64,000 nt of DNA from Paraburkholderia sp. SG-MS1 (GCF_012275575.1 NZ_NPIH01000223.1:85624-149623); one strand, 5' to 3'; shown: positions 9,864-19,789, counted from the stretch's first letter. Numbers and translations: made by a program. The notes: generated by a model from the sequence alone, not told the origin.

Positions 9864-9894
9864 ATGCGGATTGTTGTGTTATCAGATGCGGATT
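9864..9894. promoter_or_regulatory. Direct repeat ATGCGGATT in the divergent rhamnose promoter region
   Basis: The 9-base word ATGCGGATT occurs at 9864-9872 and again at 9886-9894, start-to-start 22 bases, about two helical turns. It lies in the gap between the LysR gene and the mutarotase gene. Repeated half-sites on one face of the helix fit an operator or activator site; whether LysR binds it is inference. Confidence 0.45.
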
Positions 9895-9955
9895 ATAGTC
9901 AATCCAACGAGGTTCCGGCAGAGAGCCCTCACGACAACATTAAGAGGTCGTCGCA

Positions 9956-10270
9956 ATGGAGACAATCGCGTTTCGCATGACGCTCAAGTCCGGCATGGGC
10001 CCGGAATATGAACGGCGTCACCACGAAATCTGGCCTGAACTTGCCAATGCGCTGCGCGCAGCCGGCATCCACGACTACTGGATCTTTCTCGACGAAGCAA
10101 GCGGCGCACTTTTCGCGACGTTGAAGCGCGATACCGCACACTCGATGGACCAATTGCCGTCGCTTCCGATCATGCGCAAGTGGTGGGACTACATGGCGGA
10201 CCTGATGGACACGCAGGCTGACCATTCACCCGTCGTGACACCGCTCGCTCCCATGTTTCATCTTCCCTGA
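9956..10270 (+). CDS. rhaM: L-rhamnose mutarotase
   Basis: Interconverts the alpha and beta anomers of L-rhamnose so that the dehydrogenase is supplied with the right one. It is a cytoplasmic protein of 104 residues, the normal length for the RhaM/RhaU family. Signature stretches are the N-terminal FRMTLKSGMGPEYERRHHEIWPEL and the central GIHDYWIFLDEASGALFA, followed by PSLPIMRKWWDYMADLM. It is the first gene of a run through 15888, divergent from the LysR gene. Its start has AGAGGT about 10 bases upstream. Confidence 0.93.
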   Translation: METIAFRMTLKSGMGPEYERRHHEIWPELANALRAAGIHDYWIFLDEASGALFATLKRDTAHSMDQLPSLPIMRKWWDYMADLMDTQADHSPVVTPLAPMFHLP

Positions 10271-10306
10271 GTTCTTTTGAATCGGCAACGGCCGGAGGAG
10301 TGACTC

Positions 10307-11197
10307 ATGCAGGTCGTCGATCCGCACATCCATCTCTGGGACCTCAAGACCCACCATTACCCGTGGCTCGCCAATCCGCGGACTTCGTTCGTCGGCGATG
10401 CGCGCAGTCTCAAACATGACTACCTGATCGGCGACCTGCTCGCCGAGACGGGCGAAATCGAGATCCTCAAGCTCGTCCACGTCGATGCAAACCACGATCC
10501 GGCGGACCCGGTCGAGGAGACGCGCTGGTTGCAGGGCATCGCGGATAGCGAGGGCAGAGGGATGCCGAACGGAATCGTCGCCGGGGCTGATTTGTCAGCC
10601 GACAACGCAGCTCAGGTGCTGGAAGCACATGCCGCATTCGCAAACACGCGCGGCATTCGTCAGATCCTCAATGTGCATGCCAATCCGCTCTACGACTATG
10701 TAAGCCGTCACTACATGCACGAGCCGACGTGGCGCAGGAACTTCGCGCTACTGCGAGAGCACGGGTTATCTTTCGACCTTCAACTCTATCCGTCGCAGAT
10801 GCGCGATGCCGCAGCGCTCGCAAAGGAGTATGCCGATACGCAATTCATCGTCAACCACGCGGGCATGTTTGTGGACCGGTCGTCAGTCGAAGGTTATCGC
10901 GCCTGGCGTGACGGCATGTGCATCCTTGCCTCGTGCGACAACGTGTCGGTCAAGATCAGCGGCCTCGCGATGTTCGATCACGGTTGGACTGTTGAGAGCC
11001 TGCGACCTTACGTGCTGGAAACCATCGACACGTTTGGCACCGCTCGCGCGATGTTTGCGTCGAATTTTCCGGTCGATCGGCTGTTTTCGAGTTATACGAA
11101 GTTGTGGAACGCGTATGCGTCAATCGTCGCCGATGCGAGCGACGCTGAAAAGGATGCGCTCTTCAGGCGCAATGCGGAGCGCATCTACAGGATATAG
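10307..11197 (+). CDS. Amidohydrolase-family sugar lactonase (probable L-rhamnono-lactonase)
   Basis: A TIM-barrel amidohydrolase (Amidohydro_2; the L-fuconolactonase/rhamnonolactonase group), 296 residues. It has the N-terminal metal motif DPHIHLWD at residues 5-12, a conserved NHAG segment in the middle, and ASNFPVDRL near the C-terminus. The likely reaction is opening of L-rhamnono-lactone to L-rhamnonate, linking the dehydrogenase (8096) to the dehydratase (6887). GGAGGAG lies just upstream of the ATG. The family includes other sugar lactonases and 2-pyrone-4,6-dicarboxylate hydrolase, so the specificity comes from context. Confidence 0.83.
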   Translation: MQVVDPHIHLWDLKTHHYPWLANPRTSFVGDARSLKHDYLIGDLLAETGEIEILKLVHVDANHDPADPVEETRWLQGIADSEGRGMPNGIVAGADLSADNAAQVLEAHAAFANTRGIRQILNVHANPLYDYVSRHYMHEPTWRRNFALLREHGLSFDLQLYPSQMRDAAALAKEYADTQFIVNHAGMFVDRSSVEGYRAWRDGMCILASCDNVSVKISGLAMFDHGWTVESLRPYVLETIDTFGTARAMFASNFPVDRLFSSYTKLWNAYASIVADASDAEKDALFRRNAERIYRI

Positions 11198-11243
11198 ATG
11201 GCGCCGAACCGCCACAAAAAAATCCAAAAGACAGGAGACAAGC

Positions 11244-12767
11244 ATGTCGAGTCATCAAGTAGCGAGGCTGGAGCTACGTCACGCGAGCAAGTCGTTTGGC
11301 CGCGTGCGGGCACTCACCGATGGCAGCCTTCAACTCTGGCCGGGCGAAGTTCACGCCTTGCTCGGTGAGAACGGAGCGGGCAAGTCGACGCTCGTGAAGA
11401 TTCTCGCGGGCGTTCATCAACCCGATGCGGGCGAGATGCTCATTGACGGGGAGCCGCGCCGCTTCAGCAATCCCGGCGAAGCGCGCGATGCCGCAATAGC
11501 CGTCATTTACCAGGAGCCTACGCTCTTCGCCGATCTTTCGATCGCGGAAAACATCTACATGGGCCGTCAGCCGGTAGATCGCGCCGGTCGGATCCGCTAC
11601 GACGAGATGCGTCGCGAAGTGGATACGCTCCTCGCTTCGCTCGGTGTGAACTTGCGCGCGCAGCAGCTCGTGCGCGGCCTTTCCATCGCGGACCAACAGG
11701 TGGTGGAGATCGCCAAGGCGCTGTCGCTCAATGCGAATGTCCTCATCATGGACGAGCCGACAGCCGCGCTTTCGCTGCCTGAGGTCGAGCGACTTTTCGC
11801 GATCGTGCGTGCCCTACGCGAGCGTGACGTCGCGATCCTTTTCATCACGCATCGGCTCGATGAAGTGTTCGCGCTCACGCAGCGTCTCACAATCATGCGC
11901 GACGGCGCCAAGGTCTTCGACGCGCTCACCCCCGATATGACGGTAGATGCAATCGTGAGCAAGATGGTCGGTCGCGACCTGGACACTTTCTATCCTAAAG
12001 CCGAGGTCAAGCCGGGTGAGGTCGTGCTTTCGGTGCGGGGCCTGACGCGCATAGGCGTCTTCAAGGATGTGTCGTTCGAGGTAAGGGCCGGCGAGATCGT
12101 TGGGCTGGCGGGGCTCGTTGGCGCGGGGCGCAGCGAGGTGGCCCGTGCGATTTTCGGCATAGACCCCGTGGATGCGGGGGAGGTGAAGATCGCGGGCAAG
12201 CCGCTCGCGCTCGGCTATCCGGCGCGCGCGGTGCGTGCCGGCCTCGCGCTCGTGCCGGAAGATCGCCGTGCACAAGGTCTTGCACTGGAGCTGTCGATTG
12301 CGCGCAACGCGTCGCTCACCGTACTGGGCCGTCTGGTGCGGCATGGGCTCATCACCGCCAAAAGCGAATCGACGCTGGCCGCCGACTGGGGCAAGCGCCT
12401 CCGTCTGAAGGCGAGCGACCTGGACGCGCCGGTCGGCACGCTCTCGGGTGGCAATCAGCAGAAGGTCGTGCTCGGCAAGTGGCTCGCGACCAACCCGAAG
12501 GTGCTCATCATCGATGAGCCCACACGCGGTATCGATGTGGGTGCAAAGGCGGAGGTTTATCGCGCGCTGTCCGAGCTGGTGCATGAGGGACTGGGCGTGC
12601 TGATGATTTCGAGCGAGCTGCCCGAGGTGCTTGGCATGGCCGACCGGGTTCTGGTGATGCACGAAGGCCGCATCAGCGCCGATATCGCTCGCGCCGATGC
12701 CAACGAGGAGCGGGTGATGAGCGCGGCACTTGGTGCGCCATCGCAAGCACTGGGGCAGGCAGCATGA
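11244..12767 (+). CDS. rhaT: Rhamnose ABC transporter ATPase
   Basis: A double-domain sugar ABC ATPase of 507 residues, from the ATG at 11244 with AGGAGA upstream. Domain 1: Walker [10 protein letters not shown], signature LSIADQQ, Walker B LIMDEPT. Domain 2: family-typical GLVGAGRSE, signature LSGGNQQ and Walker [10 protein letters not shown]. It drives the importer built with the two permeases and RhaS encoded next. The reading frame stays open far upstream through the lactonase gene, but that is a shadow. The stop codon overlaps the next start (ATGA), a sign of translational coupling. Confidence 0.9.
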   Translation: MSSHQVARLELRHASKSFGRVRALTDGSLQLWPGEVHALLGENGAGKSTLVKILAGVHQPDAGEMLIDGEPRRFSNPGEARDAAIAVIYQEPTLFADLSIAENIYMGRQPVDRAGRIRYDEMRREVDTLLASLGVNLRAQQLVRGLSIADQQVVEIAKALSLNANVLIMDEPTAALSLPEVERLFAIVRALRERDVAILFITHRLDEVFALTQRLTIMRDGAKVFDALTPDMTVDAIVSKMVGRDLDTFYPKAEVKPGEVVLSVRGLTRIGVFKDVSFEVRAGEIVGLAGLVGAGRSEVARAIFGIDPVDAGEVKIAGKPLALGYPARAVRAGLALVPEDRRAQGLALELSIARNASLTVLGRLVRHGLITAKSESTLAADWGKRLRLKASDLDAPVGTLSGGNQQKVVLGKWLATNPKVLIIDEPTRGIDVGAKAEVYRALSELVHEGLGVLMISSELPEVLGMADRVLVMHEGRISADIARADANEERVMSAALGAPSQALGQAA

Positions 12768-13804
12768 TCCGGAACACTTCCACCATACCGGCAGACAGTC
12801 AACCGGAGACCGCGCGGCACAGCATCGTTGCGGTCATTGCGAGGAGCCGCGAGGCGACGCTCTTTGCCGTGCTGATTGCACTCATCGTCGCGACGGCCGC
12901 CGTCAAGCCAGAGTTCCTTAACCTTCAGAATCTGCGCGACGTACTACTCAATGTATCGATCATCGGCCTGCTCACGGCAGGTATGACCGTCGTCATGTTG
13001 ATGCGCCACATCGATCTGTCGATTGCTTCGGTAGTCGGTGTGAGCGCCTACGGCGTCGGCAGCCTGTTTGTCGCGTATCCGCACATGCCGATCCTGCTCG
13101 CGCTCGCGGCGGGGGTCGGCATCGGGCTCGTCATCGGAGCGGTGAACGGGGCACTGGTCACCTTTGGCCGCGTGCCCTCGCTGGTCGCCACGCTCTCGAC
13201 ACTCTATATCGTGCGCGGCGCCGACTATGCGTGGGTCCACGGCGGCCAGATCAACGCGACGAGTCTGCCGGATGCCTTCGCGCTGCTGGCGACCGGCTCG
13301 ACTGTCGGCGTCCCCAATCTCGTGCTGATCGCGCTTGTCGTGCTCGTCGCGCTTTCGGTGTATCTCAGGCACTACCGGGGAGGCCGCGAGCATTACGCGA
13401 TCGGCTCGAATCCCGAGGCCGCGAGACTGGCGGGCATCCATGTGGACAGGCGCGTGATGATCGGGTTCCTTCTTTCCGGTGCAATCGCTGGGCTGGCCGG
13501 CGTGCTGTGGCTCGCGCGCTTCGGCACCGTCGATGCCAGCACCGCCAAGGGCATTGAACTGCAAGTGGTCGCGGCAGCGGTGGTCGGCAGTGTGGCGATC
13601 ACAGGTGGCGTCGGCACGATCACGGGTGCGACCCTTGGCGCACTCGTTCTCGGTGTCATCAACATTGCCCTCGTGGTGCTGCGCGTATCACCGTTCTGGC
13701 AGCAGGCCATCCAGGGCGCTCTGATCGTCACGGCGATCACGCTCGATACTTTGCTGGCGCGCTCCGTCGCCAAGCGCATGATGAGGAAACGCGACCATGG
13801 CTAA
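12764..13804 (+). CDS. rhaP: Rhamnose ABC transporter permease 1
   Basis: An inner-membrane permease of the BPD_transp_2 family, 346 residues, with a basic, polar N-terminus of about 30 residues before the first helix. Family landmarks are [32 protein letters not shown] and the ATPase-contact loop [13 protein letters not shown]. Its start overlaps the ATPase stop and its end overlaps the second permease start by 8 bases, so the three are tightly coupled. Two different permeases in one operon is the arrangement of the rhizobial RhaSTPQ rhamnose importer, which probably works as a heterodimer. Confidence 0.9.
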   Translation: MIRNTSTIPADSQPETARHSIVAVIARSREATLFAVLIALIVATAAVKPEFLNLQNLRDVLLNVSIIGLLTAGMTVVMLMRHIDLSIASVVGVSAYGVGSLFVAYPHMPILLALAAGVGIGLVIGAVNGALVTFGRVPSLVATLSTLYIVRGADYAWVHGGQINATSLPDAFALLATGSTVGVPNLVLIALVVLVALSVYLRHYRGGREHYAIGSNPEAARLAGIHVDRRVMIGFLLSGAIAGLAGVLWLARFGTVDASTAKGIELQVVAAAVVGSVAITGGVGTITGATLGALVLGVINIALVVLRVSPFWQQAIQGALIVTAITLDTLLARSVAKRMMRKRDHG

Positions 13805-14801
13805 ACCCGATTCCGCTCTGTCCGTCACGAAGCGCCGCCACGCGTCATGGGAGACGATGCTCATCGCCGTGCTCATTGCATCGGTCGCGGCAGGACGCCT
13901 GCTTTCGCCGCTGTTTCTGTCGGCGGCCAATCTCTCGAACATGCTGGCCGATTTCACTGAGATCGCGCTGATTGCGTTACCGATGACGCTAATCATCGTC
14001 GCGGCGGAAATCGATCTGTCGGTGGCCTCCGTGCTCGGCGTATCCAGCGCGCTAATGGGCGTACTGTGGCACATGGGGCTCCCGATGCCGCTCGTCATTG
14101 TGATCGTGCTTGTGGTCGGAACCCTTGCGGGCCTGCTCAACGGGCTCGTGATCGTGCGCTTCAACCTGCCCTCGCTCGCGGTCACTATCGGCACGCTCGC
14201 CCTGTTTCGAGGTCTCGCCTATGTGCTGCTTGGCGACCAGGCCGTCGCGGACTTTCCGGCAGCCTATACCGCATTCGGCATCGACACGGTCGCAGGCTCG
14301 TTTCTACCGGTGCCATTCGTTCTGGTGATTCTTGGCGCGATCGGGTTTGCAGTGCTGCTGCAGGCGACACCCTTCGGTCGCAGCCTCTATGCAATCGGTG
14401 CGAACCAGACGGCCGCTCAGTTCTCCGGTATTGACGTTGCAAAGACAAAGATCAGGCTGTTCATGATGTCGGGCGCGATGGCGGCTCTCGCGGGCATCGT
14501 CTACACGCTGCGCTTTACCAGCGCACGCGGCGATAACGGCGAAGGGTTCGAACTATCGGTGATTGCCGCGGTGCTCTTCGGTGGGGTGAGCATCTTCGGC
14601 GGTCGCGGCTCGATGATCGGTGTGCTGTTGTCGCTGCTCGTGATCGGTGTACTGCGCAACGCCCTCACGCTCGCCGATGTGTCGAGTGAAACCCTAACGA
14701 TCGTCACCGGCGTGTTGCTGCTCTCGTCGGTGTTGATACCAAACCTTGTCGCGCGCTGGCGTGCGATGCGGGAAAAGCGTCTGCTCACGCGGGCGTCATA
14801 G
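13797..14801 (+). CDS. rhaQ: Rhamnose ABC transporter permease 2
   Basis: The second BPD_transp_2 permease, 334 residues, with about nine membrane segments. It shares the landmarks of its neighbour (AAEIDLSVASVLG; RFNLPSLAVTIGTLALFRG; AIGANQTAAQFSGI) but is clearly divergent, consistent with a heterodimeric channel. The ATG lies inside the last codons of the first permease. The C-terminus ends in a basic tail. The binding-protein gene follows after a 73-base gap with its own strong ribosome-binding site. Confidence 0.9.
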   Translation: MAKPDSALSVTKRRHASWETMLIAVLIASVAAGRLLSPLFLSAANLSNMLADFTEIALIALPMTLIIVAAEIDLSVASVLGVSSALMGVLWHMGLPMPLVIVIVLVVGTLAGLLNGLVIVRFNLPSLAVTIGTLALFRGLAYVLLGDQAVADFPAAYTAFGIDTVAGSFLPVPFVLVILGAIGFAVLLQATPFGRSLYAIGANQTAAQFSGIDVAKTKIRLFMMSGAMAALAGIVYTLRFTSARGDNGEGFELSVIAAVLFGGVSIFGGRGSMIGVLLSLLVIGVLRNALTLADVSSETLTIVTGVLLLSSVLIPNLVARWRAMREKRLLTRAS

Positions 14802-14874
14802 TGCGGCTCTGAAAATCAACTCTTCGCGAGCCGTCCAATCATCGGAGGCACCGCCCTCACAGGAGACGTCAGAC

Positions 14875-15888
14875 ATGAAAAGAACACTTCGATCCACCCG
14901 CGCGGCATTCGTTGCCGTGGCGATCGTCGCGGCGGGCGTTTCGCTCACCGCGTACGCCGCCGAGATCAAGAGCGGCCTGAAAATCGCCTTCGTGCCGAAG
15001 CAGATCAACAACCCCTACGAGGTCATTGCCGACGATGGAGGAATGTCGGCCATCAAGGAGTTCAAGGGAGAAGGCAAGGTCGTCGGGCCCTCGGATGCGG
15101 GGGCGTCGTCGCAGGTGTCGTACATCAATACGCTCATCACGCAGCGGCAAAACGCGATCGTAATTGCCGCGAACGATGCGAATGCTGTCGTGCCTTACCT
15201 CAAGAAGGCAATGGCACAAGGCATCAAGGTCGTCTCATTCGATTCTGATACGGGACCGGCAGGCAGACAGATCTTCGTGAATCAGGCGAACGCTGAAGCG
15301 ATTGGGCGCGGGCAGGTGCAACTCCTGTCAAAACTCATAGGCGGCGAGGGCGAGTTCGCGATCCTTTCCGCCACGCCAAACGCAACCAATCAGAACACCT
15401 GGATCAAGTGGATGCAGGAGGAACTGAAGAAACCGGAATATTCGAAACTGAAGCTCGTGAAGATCGCGTATGGCAACGACGATGACCAGAAGTCATTCGT
15501 CGAAACGCAGGGCTTGCTCCAGGCGTATCCGAACCTCAAGGGCATTGTCGCACCGACATCGGTCGGCATTGCGGCGGCTGCACGCTATATCTCGTCGTCG
15601 CCGGCTAAAGGCAAAGTAGCGGTGACCGGTCTCGGCACACCGAATCAGATGCGCTCATTTGTCAAGAACGGCACTGTCACGGCATTCCAGCTGTGGGATC
15701 CGGGCCAACTCGGGTACCTTGCGGCGTACGCAGCGGCGAATCTTGCGTCGGGCACAATCACCGGCAAGGAAGGCGAATCGTTTGACGCCGGCAAGCTCGG
15801 AAAGCGCACGATCGGCAAGGATGGTGAGGTGATTCTCGGGCCGCCCACCACGTTCGACGCAAGCAACATCGACAGGTACAACTTCTGA
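14875..15888 (+). CDS. rhaS: Rhamnose ABC transporter substrate-binding protein
   Basis: The periplasmic L-rhamnose-binding protein of the importer, 337 residues from the ATG at 14875 (AGGAGA 9 bases upstream; an in-frame extension back to 14746 is not convincing). The Sec signal peptide has a core near residues 11-25 and probable cleavage after AYA at residues 26-28. The mature protein begins with LKIAFVPKQINNPYEV, characteristic of rhamnose and autoinducer-2 binding proteins, and retains the conserved GPSDAGASSQVSYINTLI segment. A placement last in the transporter block with higher expression than the membrane parts is usual. Confidence 0.9.
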   Translation: MKRTLRSTRAAFVAVAIVAAGVSLTAYAAEIKSGLKIAFVPKQINNPYEVIADDGGMSAIKEFKGEGKVVGPSDAGASSQVSYINTLITQRQNAIVIAANDANAVVPYLKKAMAQGIKVVSFDSDTGPAGRQIFVNQANAEAIGRGQVQLLSKLIGGEGEFAILSATPNATNQNTWIKWMQEELKKPEYSKLKLVKIAYGNDDDQKSFVETQGLLQAYPNLKGIVAPTSVGIAAAARYISSSPAKGKVAVTGLGTPNQMRSFVKNGTVTAFQLWDPGQLGYLAAYAAANLASGTITGKEGESFDAGKLGKRTIGKDGEVILGPPTTFDASNIDRYNF

Positions 15889-16075
15889 TGGGCGTCGTCG
15901 GCATGGGAAGCGCGTGTTCCACCTCGTGCCGATGACCTATCTGCCTTCGCAGGCGCGAAGCACAGCTCGTGAAAATTCGTAATGGCTATCGGCGTTTGCG
16001 GTAACCGGATTGTCCCGACGCCGGCGCGCGCGATAGTGAGACACATTGAACCTACATTTAAAGGAGAGACGACAG
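15889..16075. other. Intergenic region before the diketo-acid hydrolase gene
   Basis: About 190 bases with no gene and no clear terminator hairpin. The distal end holds AAGGAGAG, the ribosome-binding site of the hydrolase gene. It may contain an internal promoter, but I see no clear motif. Confidence 0.3.
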
Positions 16076-16939
16076 ATGAAACTTGTACGCTTTGGGGTGC
16101 CCGGTGAGGAAAAGCCCGGGGTACTGGACGCAGAAGGGCGCGTGCGCGACCTGTCCGCGCATGTCACGGACGTCGCAGGCGCGGCTTTGACCCCTGAGGG
16201 ACTGCAAAAGCTCGCGGAGCTTGAGCTGGACGGCCTGCCCGTCGTCGAGGGAAAGGTACGCTTTGGTCCTTGCGTAGGACGCGTGGGTAAGCTCGTCTGC
16301 GTGGGCCTTAACTATTCGGATCACGCGAAAGAGTCTGGTATGGCGATTCCCACGGAGCCTGTTCTCTTCATGAAGGCGACGAGCTCGATTACGGGGCCGG
16401 ACGACGATGTGCTTATCCCGCCCGGTGCGCAGAAGGTCGACTGGGAGGTCGAGCTGGGCGTGGTAATCGGTAAGGAAGCGCGCTATGTAAGTCGCGAGAA
16501 GTCGCTTGATCATGTTGCCGGCTACTGCATCGTGAACGACGTCTCCGAGCGCGCTTATCAGATTGAGCGCGGTGGACAATGGGATAAAGGCAAAGGCTGC
16601 GATACGTTTGGACCGATTGGGCCGTGGCTGGTCACACGTGACGAGATCGCCGATCCGCAGGACCTGAACATGTGGCTCGAAGTGGACGGCAAGCGGTATC
16701 AGGAGGGCAACACGCGCACGATGATCTTCGATGTCGCGACGCTTGTCTCCTACATCAGTCAGTTCATGAGCCTGCAGCCGGGGGATGTGATCTCTACCGG
16801 GACACCCCCGGGTGTAGGCATGGGGCAGAAGCCCGAACCCGTCTATCTGGGAGCAGGACAGACCATGCGGCTCGGCATCGCGGGACTCGGCGAACAGCAG
16901 CAACGCACAGTGAACACGAATATTGCGGAGGCAGAATGA
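16076..16939 (+). CDS. FAH-family hydrolase, probable 2,4-diketo-3-deoxy-L-rhamnonate hydrolase
   Basis: Fumarylacetoacetate-hydrolase-family enzyme of 287 residues; the ATG at 16076 follows AAGGAGAG. It shows the family core CVGLNYSDHAKESG, the metal-binding WEVELGVVIG and the GDVISTGTPPGVG loop. In the diketo-hydrolase branch of L-rhamnose catabolism (the LRA6 role) the enzyme cleaves 2,4-diketo-3-deoxy-L-rhamnonate to pyruvate and L-lactate. The dehydrogenase that would form this substrate is encoded next, overlapping by 4 bases. The same family also includes related L-fucose and L-arabinose pathway hydrolases; the context favours rhamnose. Confidence 0.85.
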   Translation: MKLVRFGVPGEEKPGVLDAEGRVRDLSAHVTDVAGAALTPEGLQKLAELELDGLPVVEGKVRFGPCVGRVGKLVCVGLNYSDHAKESGMAIPTEPVLFMKATSSITGPDDDVLIPPGAQKVDWEVELGVVIGKEARYVSREKSLDHVAGYCIVNDVSERAYQIERGGQWDKGKGCDTFGPIGPWLVTRDEIADPQDLNMWLEVDGKRYQEGNTRTMIFDVATLVSYISQFMSLQPGDVISTGTPPGVGMGQKPEPVYLGAGQTMRLGIAGLGEQQQRTVNTNIAEAE

Positions 16940-17688
16940 ACCAGATCGATCTGAATGGGCGTACCGTGGCGATCACCGGCGGGGCGCGGGGCATTGGCTA
17001 TGCGGTGGCTGAGCGGGCGCTACGCTCGGGGGCGTCTGTCTCGCTGTGGGACGTTGACGCCCAACGACTGGAACAGAGTCGGGCTGAACTCGCGCCACTG
17101 GGAAATGTGTCGACGGCGACCGTCGACATTACACGGGAAGAGTCCGTGGATGAAGCAGTCAAGTCTACCGTCGAGAAACACGGCTCCCTCGACGTGCTGA
17201 TCAACAGCGCGGGCATTACGGGCGGCAACGGTGCGACGTGGGAACTCGCGCCAGACGTGTGGCGCCGGGTGATCGATGTAAATCTTGTTGGCACGTATCT
17301 TACGTGTCGCGCGGTCGTGCCGCAGATGTTGAAGCAGGGCTATGGCCGCATCGTTAATATTTCATCCGTTGCTGGAAAGGAAGGCAATCCGAACGCCTCG
17401 CATTACAGCGCATCGAAAGCCGCGGTCATCGGTCTCACGAAGTCGCTCGGCAAAGAGCTTGCAACAAAGAACATCCTGGTGAACGCGGTGACGCCCGCAG
17501 CGGCCAAGACCGAGATCCTCGCCTCGATGACCCAGCAGCACATCGATTACATGCTGTCCAAGATTCCAATGAATCGCCTGCTGGAGCCCGACGAAGCGGC
17601 GTCGCTCATTCTCTGGCTCTCTTCCGAGGACTGCGCGTTCAGCACGGGTGCGGTTTTCGACATCTCCGGAGGTCGGACGACTTACTGA
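16936..17688 (+). CDS. SDR, probable 2-keto-3-deoxy-L-rhamnonate 4-dehydrogenase
   Basis: A short-chain dehydrogenase of 250 residues with TGGARGIG at residues 13-20, NSAGITGG, and the active-site residues in NISSVAGKEG and YSASK; the C-terminus FSTGAVFDISGGR is standard. It would oxidise C4 of 2-keto-3-deoxy-L-rhamnonate with NAD (the LRA5 role), feeding the hydrolase encoded immediately upstream. The start ATG overlaps the hydrolase stop (ATGA). It closes the rhamnose gene block; the next intact gene is 2.6 kb away. Confidence 0.86.
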   Translation: MNQIDLNGRTVAITGGARGIGYAVAERALRSGASVSLWDVDAQRLEQSRAELAPLGNVSTATVDITREESVDEAVKSTVEKHGSLDVLINSAGITGGNGATWELAPDVWRRVIDVNLVGTYLTCRAVVPQMLKQGYGRIVNISSVAGKEGNPNASHYSASKAAVIGLTKSLGKELATKNILVNAVTPAAAKTEILASMTQQHIDYMLSKIPMNRLLEPDEAASLILWLSSEDCAFSTGAVFDISGGRTTY

Positions 17689-18649
17689 TCTCGACGTCGT
17701 CGACGAAGCAACAGTCTTCTCGACACGGCCAAATAACAACAGGCTGCGCAGCCACGTCAAGAATACTATCGTCTGCTTCTAAACGAGCCAATGCAACCGC
17801 TCTTTCTGGAATGAAGAAAATCGATGAAGAGCTGAGTGCCGCAGCGTCGACCATTCGGCATCTATCGAGGCTTGGCTGTGGACGGTGCTCGTGGGAGGAA
17901 GCAGGCATCGGTGCTTCGTTCCGATCCCGAGGCTTTGGAGGCAACGCGGACGTGTCTATGTGTCTGTGGCTGCTCGGGAATTGCTGGACTATTGGCGGTT
18001 GTCTGAGTTGCCGGGTAAGGCATGAAGCACATGCGCCTGGCAATAAAGATTTCCGGCGACAACTGGAAGCGACGCTGTAGGGGACGATCTCACTTCGGAG
18101 CAGATAGTGTTGAAACAAAGACATGGACTTGCCGACTTGTTGTCTGTACAGGAAACAAAGCTTCTTGTCGACGGTCTGGGGGCCCTCTTGCGGGAACGGT
18201 CTGTTGCGTTCGAGATTGCACGCGACGCAGCAGTATCGCGTGGGCAGGAAGGGTTGGACGTCCGGGACTTCGGTCTGCCCGACATACTTCGTCTGAGCCG
18301 ACTGCTGAGCACGTGAATGTTCGACCCAGAGCCTTCCTCGCCTTGGGCGCCTGCACTCGCGACCACATCTCGTTTCTCTGCGCCCGGGTAGTCGCCGTTC
18401 GGCTCGGCATTCAACAAAAAACCAATGGCTTGCTGCTGATCGAGAAGTAAAGAAGTGACTTTTCCGTCCACATTGCCGGATTCTGGCGAGACAGCGTGGG
18501 AAAACCGGCATGGGCGCAGTTGCCTTGTCAGAGCCCACCGAGGTCTTTTATGTCTGCCCCCTTGTTCCAGCGCGGACCGAGAGACTTATGACTGACGTGA
18601 CACAGTTGTGAAAATCGTTGTTATTCCCGAGAACCCGCCGATAGAGACT
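17689..18649. other. Gene-poor scar between the rhamnose operon and the catabolic island
   Basis: No intact gene recognised. Reading frames are open in several phases on both strands, but their products are Arg/Ser/Cys-rich and resemble nothing I know. The best candidate for a relic is a plus-strand frame at about 18105-18316 with ordinary bacterial composition (QRHGLADLLSVQETKLLVDG and onward), which I cannot name. Together with the fragments that follow, this marks a decayed junction. Confidence 0.4.
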
Positions 18650-18742
18650 ATGCCTACCGTTACCTGTATTGAAGATTTGCGCGTTCTGGCGGAGGGTCGT
18701 GTACCCCGCATGTTCTATGACTACGTCTCGAGGAAGCCCTGA
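18650..18742 (+). pseudogene. L-lactate dehydrogenase (LldD) N-terminal remnant
   Basis: Thirty codons starting at an ATG match the beginning of FMN-dependent L-lactate dehydrogenases: MPTVTCIEDLRVLAEGRV followed by PRMFYDY, where the family has IEDLR-xx-A-x-RR-VPRMFYDY. The match ends at about 18730, where the sequence runs into the unrelated DUF1016 fragment, and a TGA closes the frame at 18740-18742. Everything after the first helix, including all catalytic residues, is gone. It lies about 1 kb downstream of a pathway whose end products include L-lactate, which may be chance or the trace of a former linked gene. Confidence 0.7.
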
Positions 18743-19184
18743 TCCACCACTTCACAGACTTCCTGCTAGAACTGGGTGACGATTTCGCCTTCGTCGGCCG
18801 CCAACGACGCCTGCGGGTCGACGACACCTGGTTCAGGGGCGAGCAGGTGTTTTTCCACTGGCGCCTAAATGCCGGGTCATCATCGACCTGAAGGTCGGGC
18901 GTTTCAGCTACGCGGACGCCGGCCAGATGCATCTCTATCTGAACCACGCGCGTGAGCACTGGATGAAGCCTGGCCAAAATCCGCCGGCCGGGCTAATCCT
19001 GTGTGCGGAGAAAGAGGCGGCCGAGGCACGCGACGCGCTCGATAATCTGCCGAGCAAGATCCTGGCCACCGAGTACCAGGCTGTACTGCCCGACGAAACG
19101 CTGATTACACAGGAACTTGAACGCACGCGCGCAGCGCTCGAGCAACGGAGGCTGTCCGGCGATAGCGACGAGGCCGAACCGTGA
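18736..19184 (+). pseudogene. DUF1016/YhcG-type PDDEXK nuclease C-terminal remnant
   Basis: The translation recalls the C-terminal nuclease domain of DUF1016 (YhcG) proteins: ALIHHFTDFLLELGDDFAFVGRQ, then RVDDTWFRGEQVFFHWRL. After a frameshift near 18868 it continues as VIIDLKVGRFSYADAGQMHLYLN and PAGLILCAEKE. The Asp and the DLK pair of the active site are still visible, but they are in different frames. The N-terminal half of the gene is missing, replaced by the lactate dehydrogenase fragment. The frame from 18927 runs to a TGA at 19182-19184. Not functional. Confidence 0.75.
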
Positions 19185-19789
19185 CTGGATGCCGCCTGCA
19201 CGCCGTTTTGTGACGCACATTCTCCAAGCGGGCGAGTCCGCGAGCGCGCAGCAGGCTCCCCCCTTCCGGACTTCTATTGCATGCGGTAACGGACGGTCGT
19301 CCATTGCTTGAGGGATTGCCTGGCGTCAGTGGACCTCATCCCGATACGCCCGACCTGCAAAGCGATGGATGGCCGTCAATGCCCGGCCGGGTCCGTCAAT
19401 CGCGCTGGCGGAGAAGGGGTGAAAATCACCGTCAGCTAGCCGGCGTGGCATGAGCGGATGAGTTCCCGGTTTCCGCATTTCAGCAATGTACAGAAAGCAA
19501 CGGTCGGTCACGCCGGACACTTCGATTCCCGGAATCGGAAACACGTCTTGCGGGAACGAGCGGCCTTCTCGTGCCTTGAACGTTGGATCCCGAACTCTCA
19601 TCCACCTTACTCATGGAGTTGTGCAGTTTGCCGCATTAAACGGAGTGCTTCTAATCCAGAGGATTTTTGCGGAGCGGAGACGGCGCACTGAGCTCGCCTG
19701 GGCATGGCGGACGAAGCCGTTTCTGCTCGGCAAAAAATTCCTTTGAGCTAAACCGCTCCGCGAGCAGTGACGGCTATGGGCATTGAATC
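19185..19789. other. Unrecognised decayed sequence
   Basis: No gene recognised. Short frames on both strands (for instance minus-strand 19326-19601) have no family resemblance I can support. The segment lies between the nuclease remnant and a transposase remnant and probably consists of further fragments. Confidence 0.35.

Noticed and set aside
16058..16903. A 281-codon minus-strand open frame opposite the diketo-acid hydrolase gene
   Set aside because: Fully antisense to a well-supported FAH-family gene; no ribosome-binding site and no recognisable domain.
17639..18538. A 299-codon minus-strand frame in the scar region
   Set aside because: Composition is Cys/Arg/Ser-rich, there is no family resemblance, and it overlaps the end of the SDR gene; judged chance openness.
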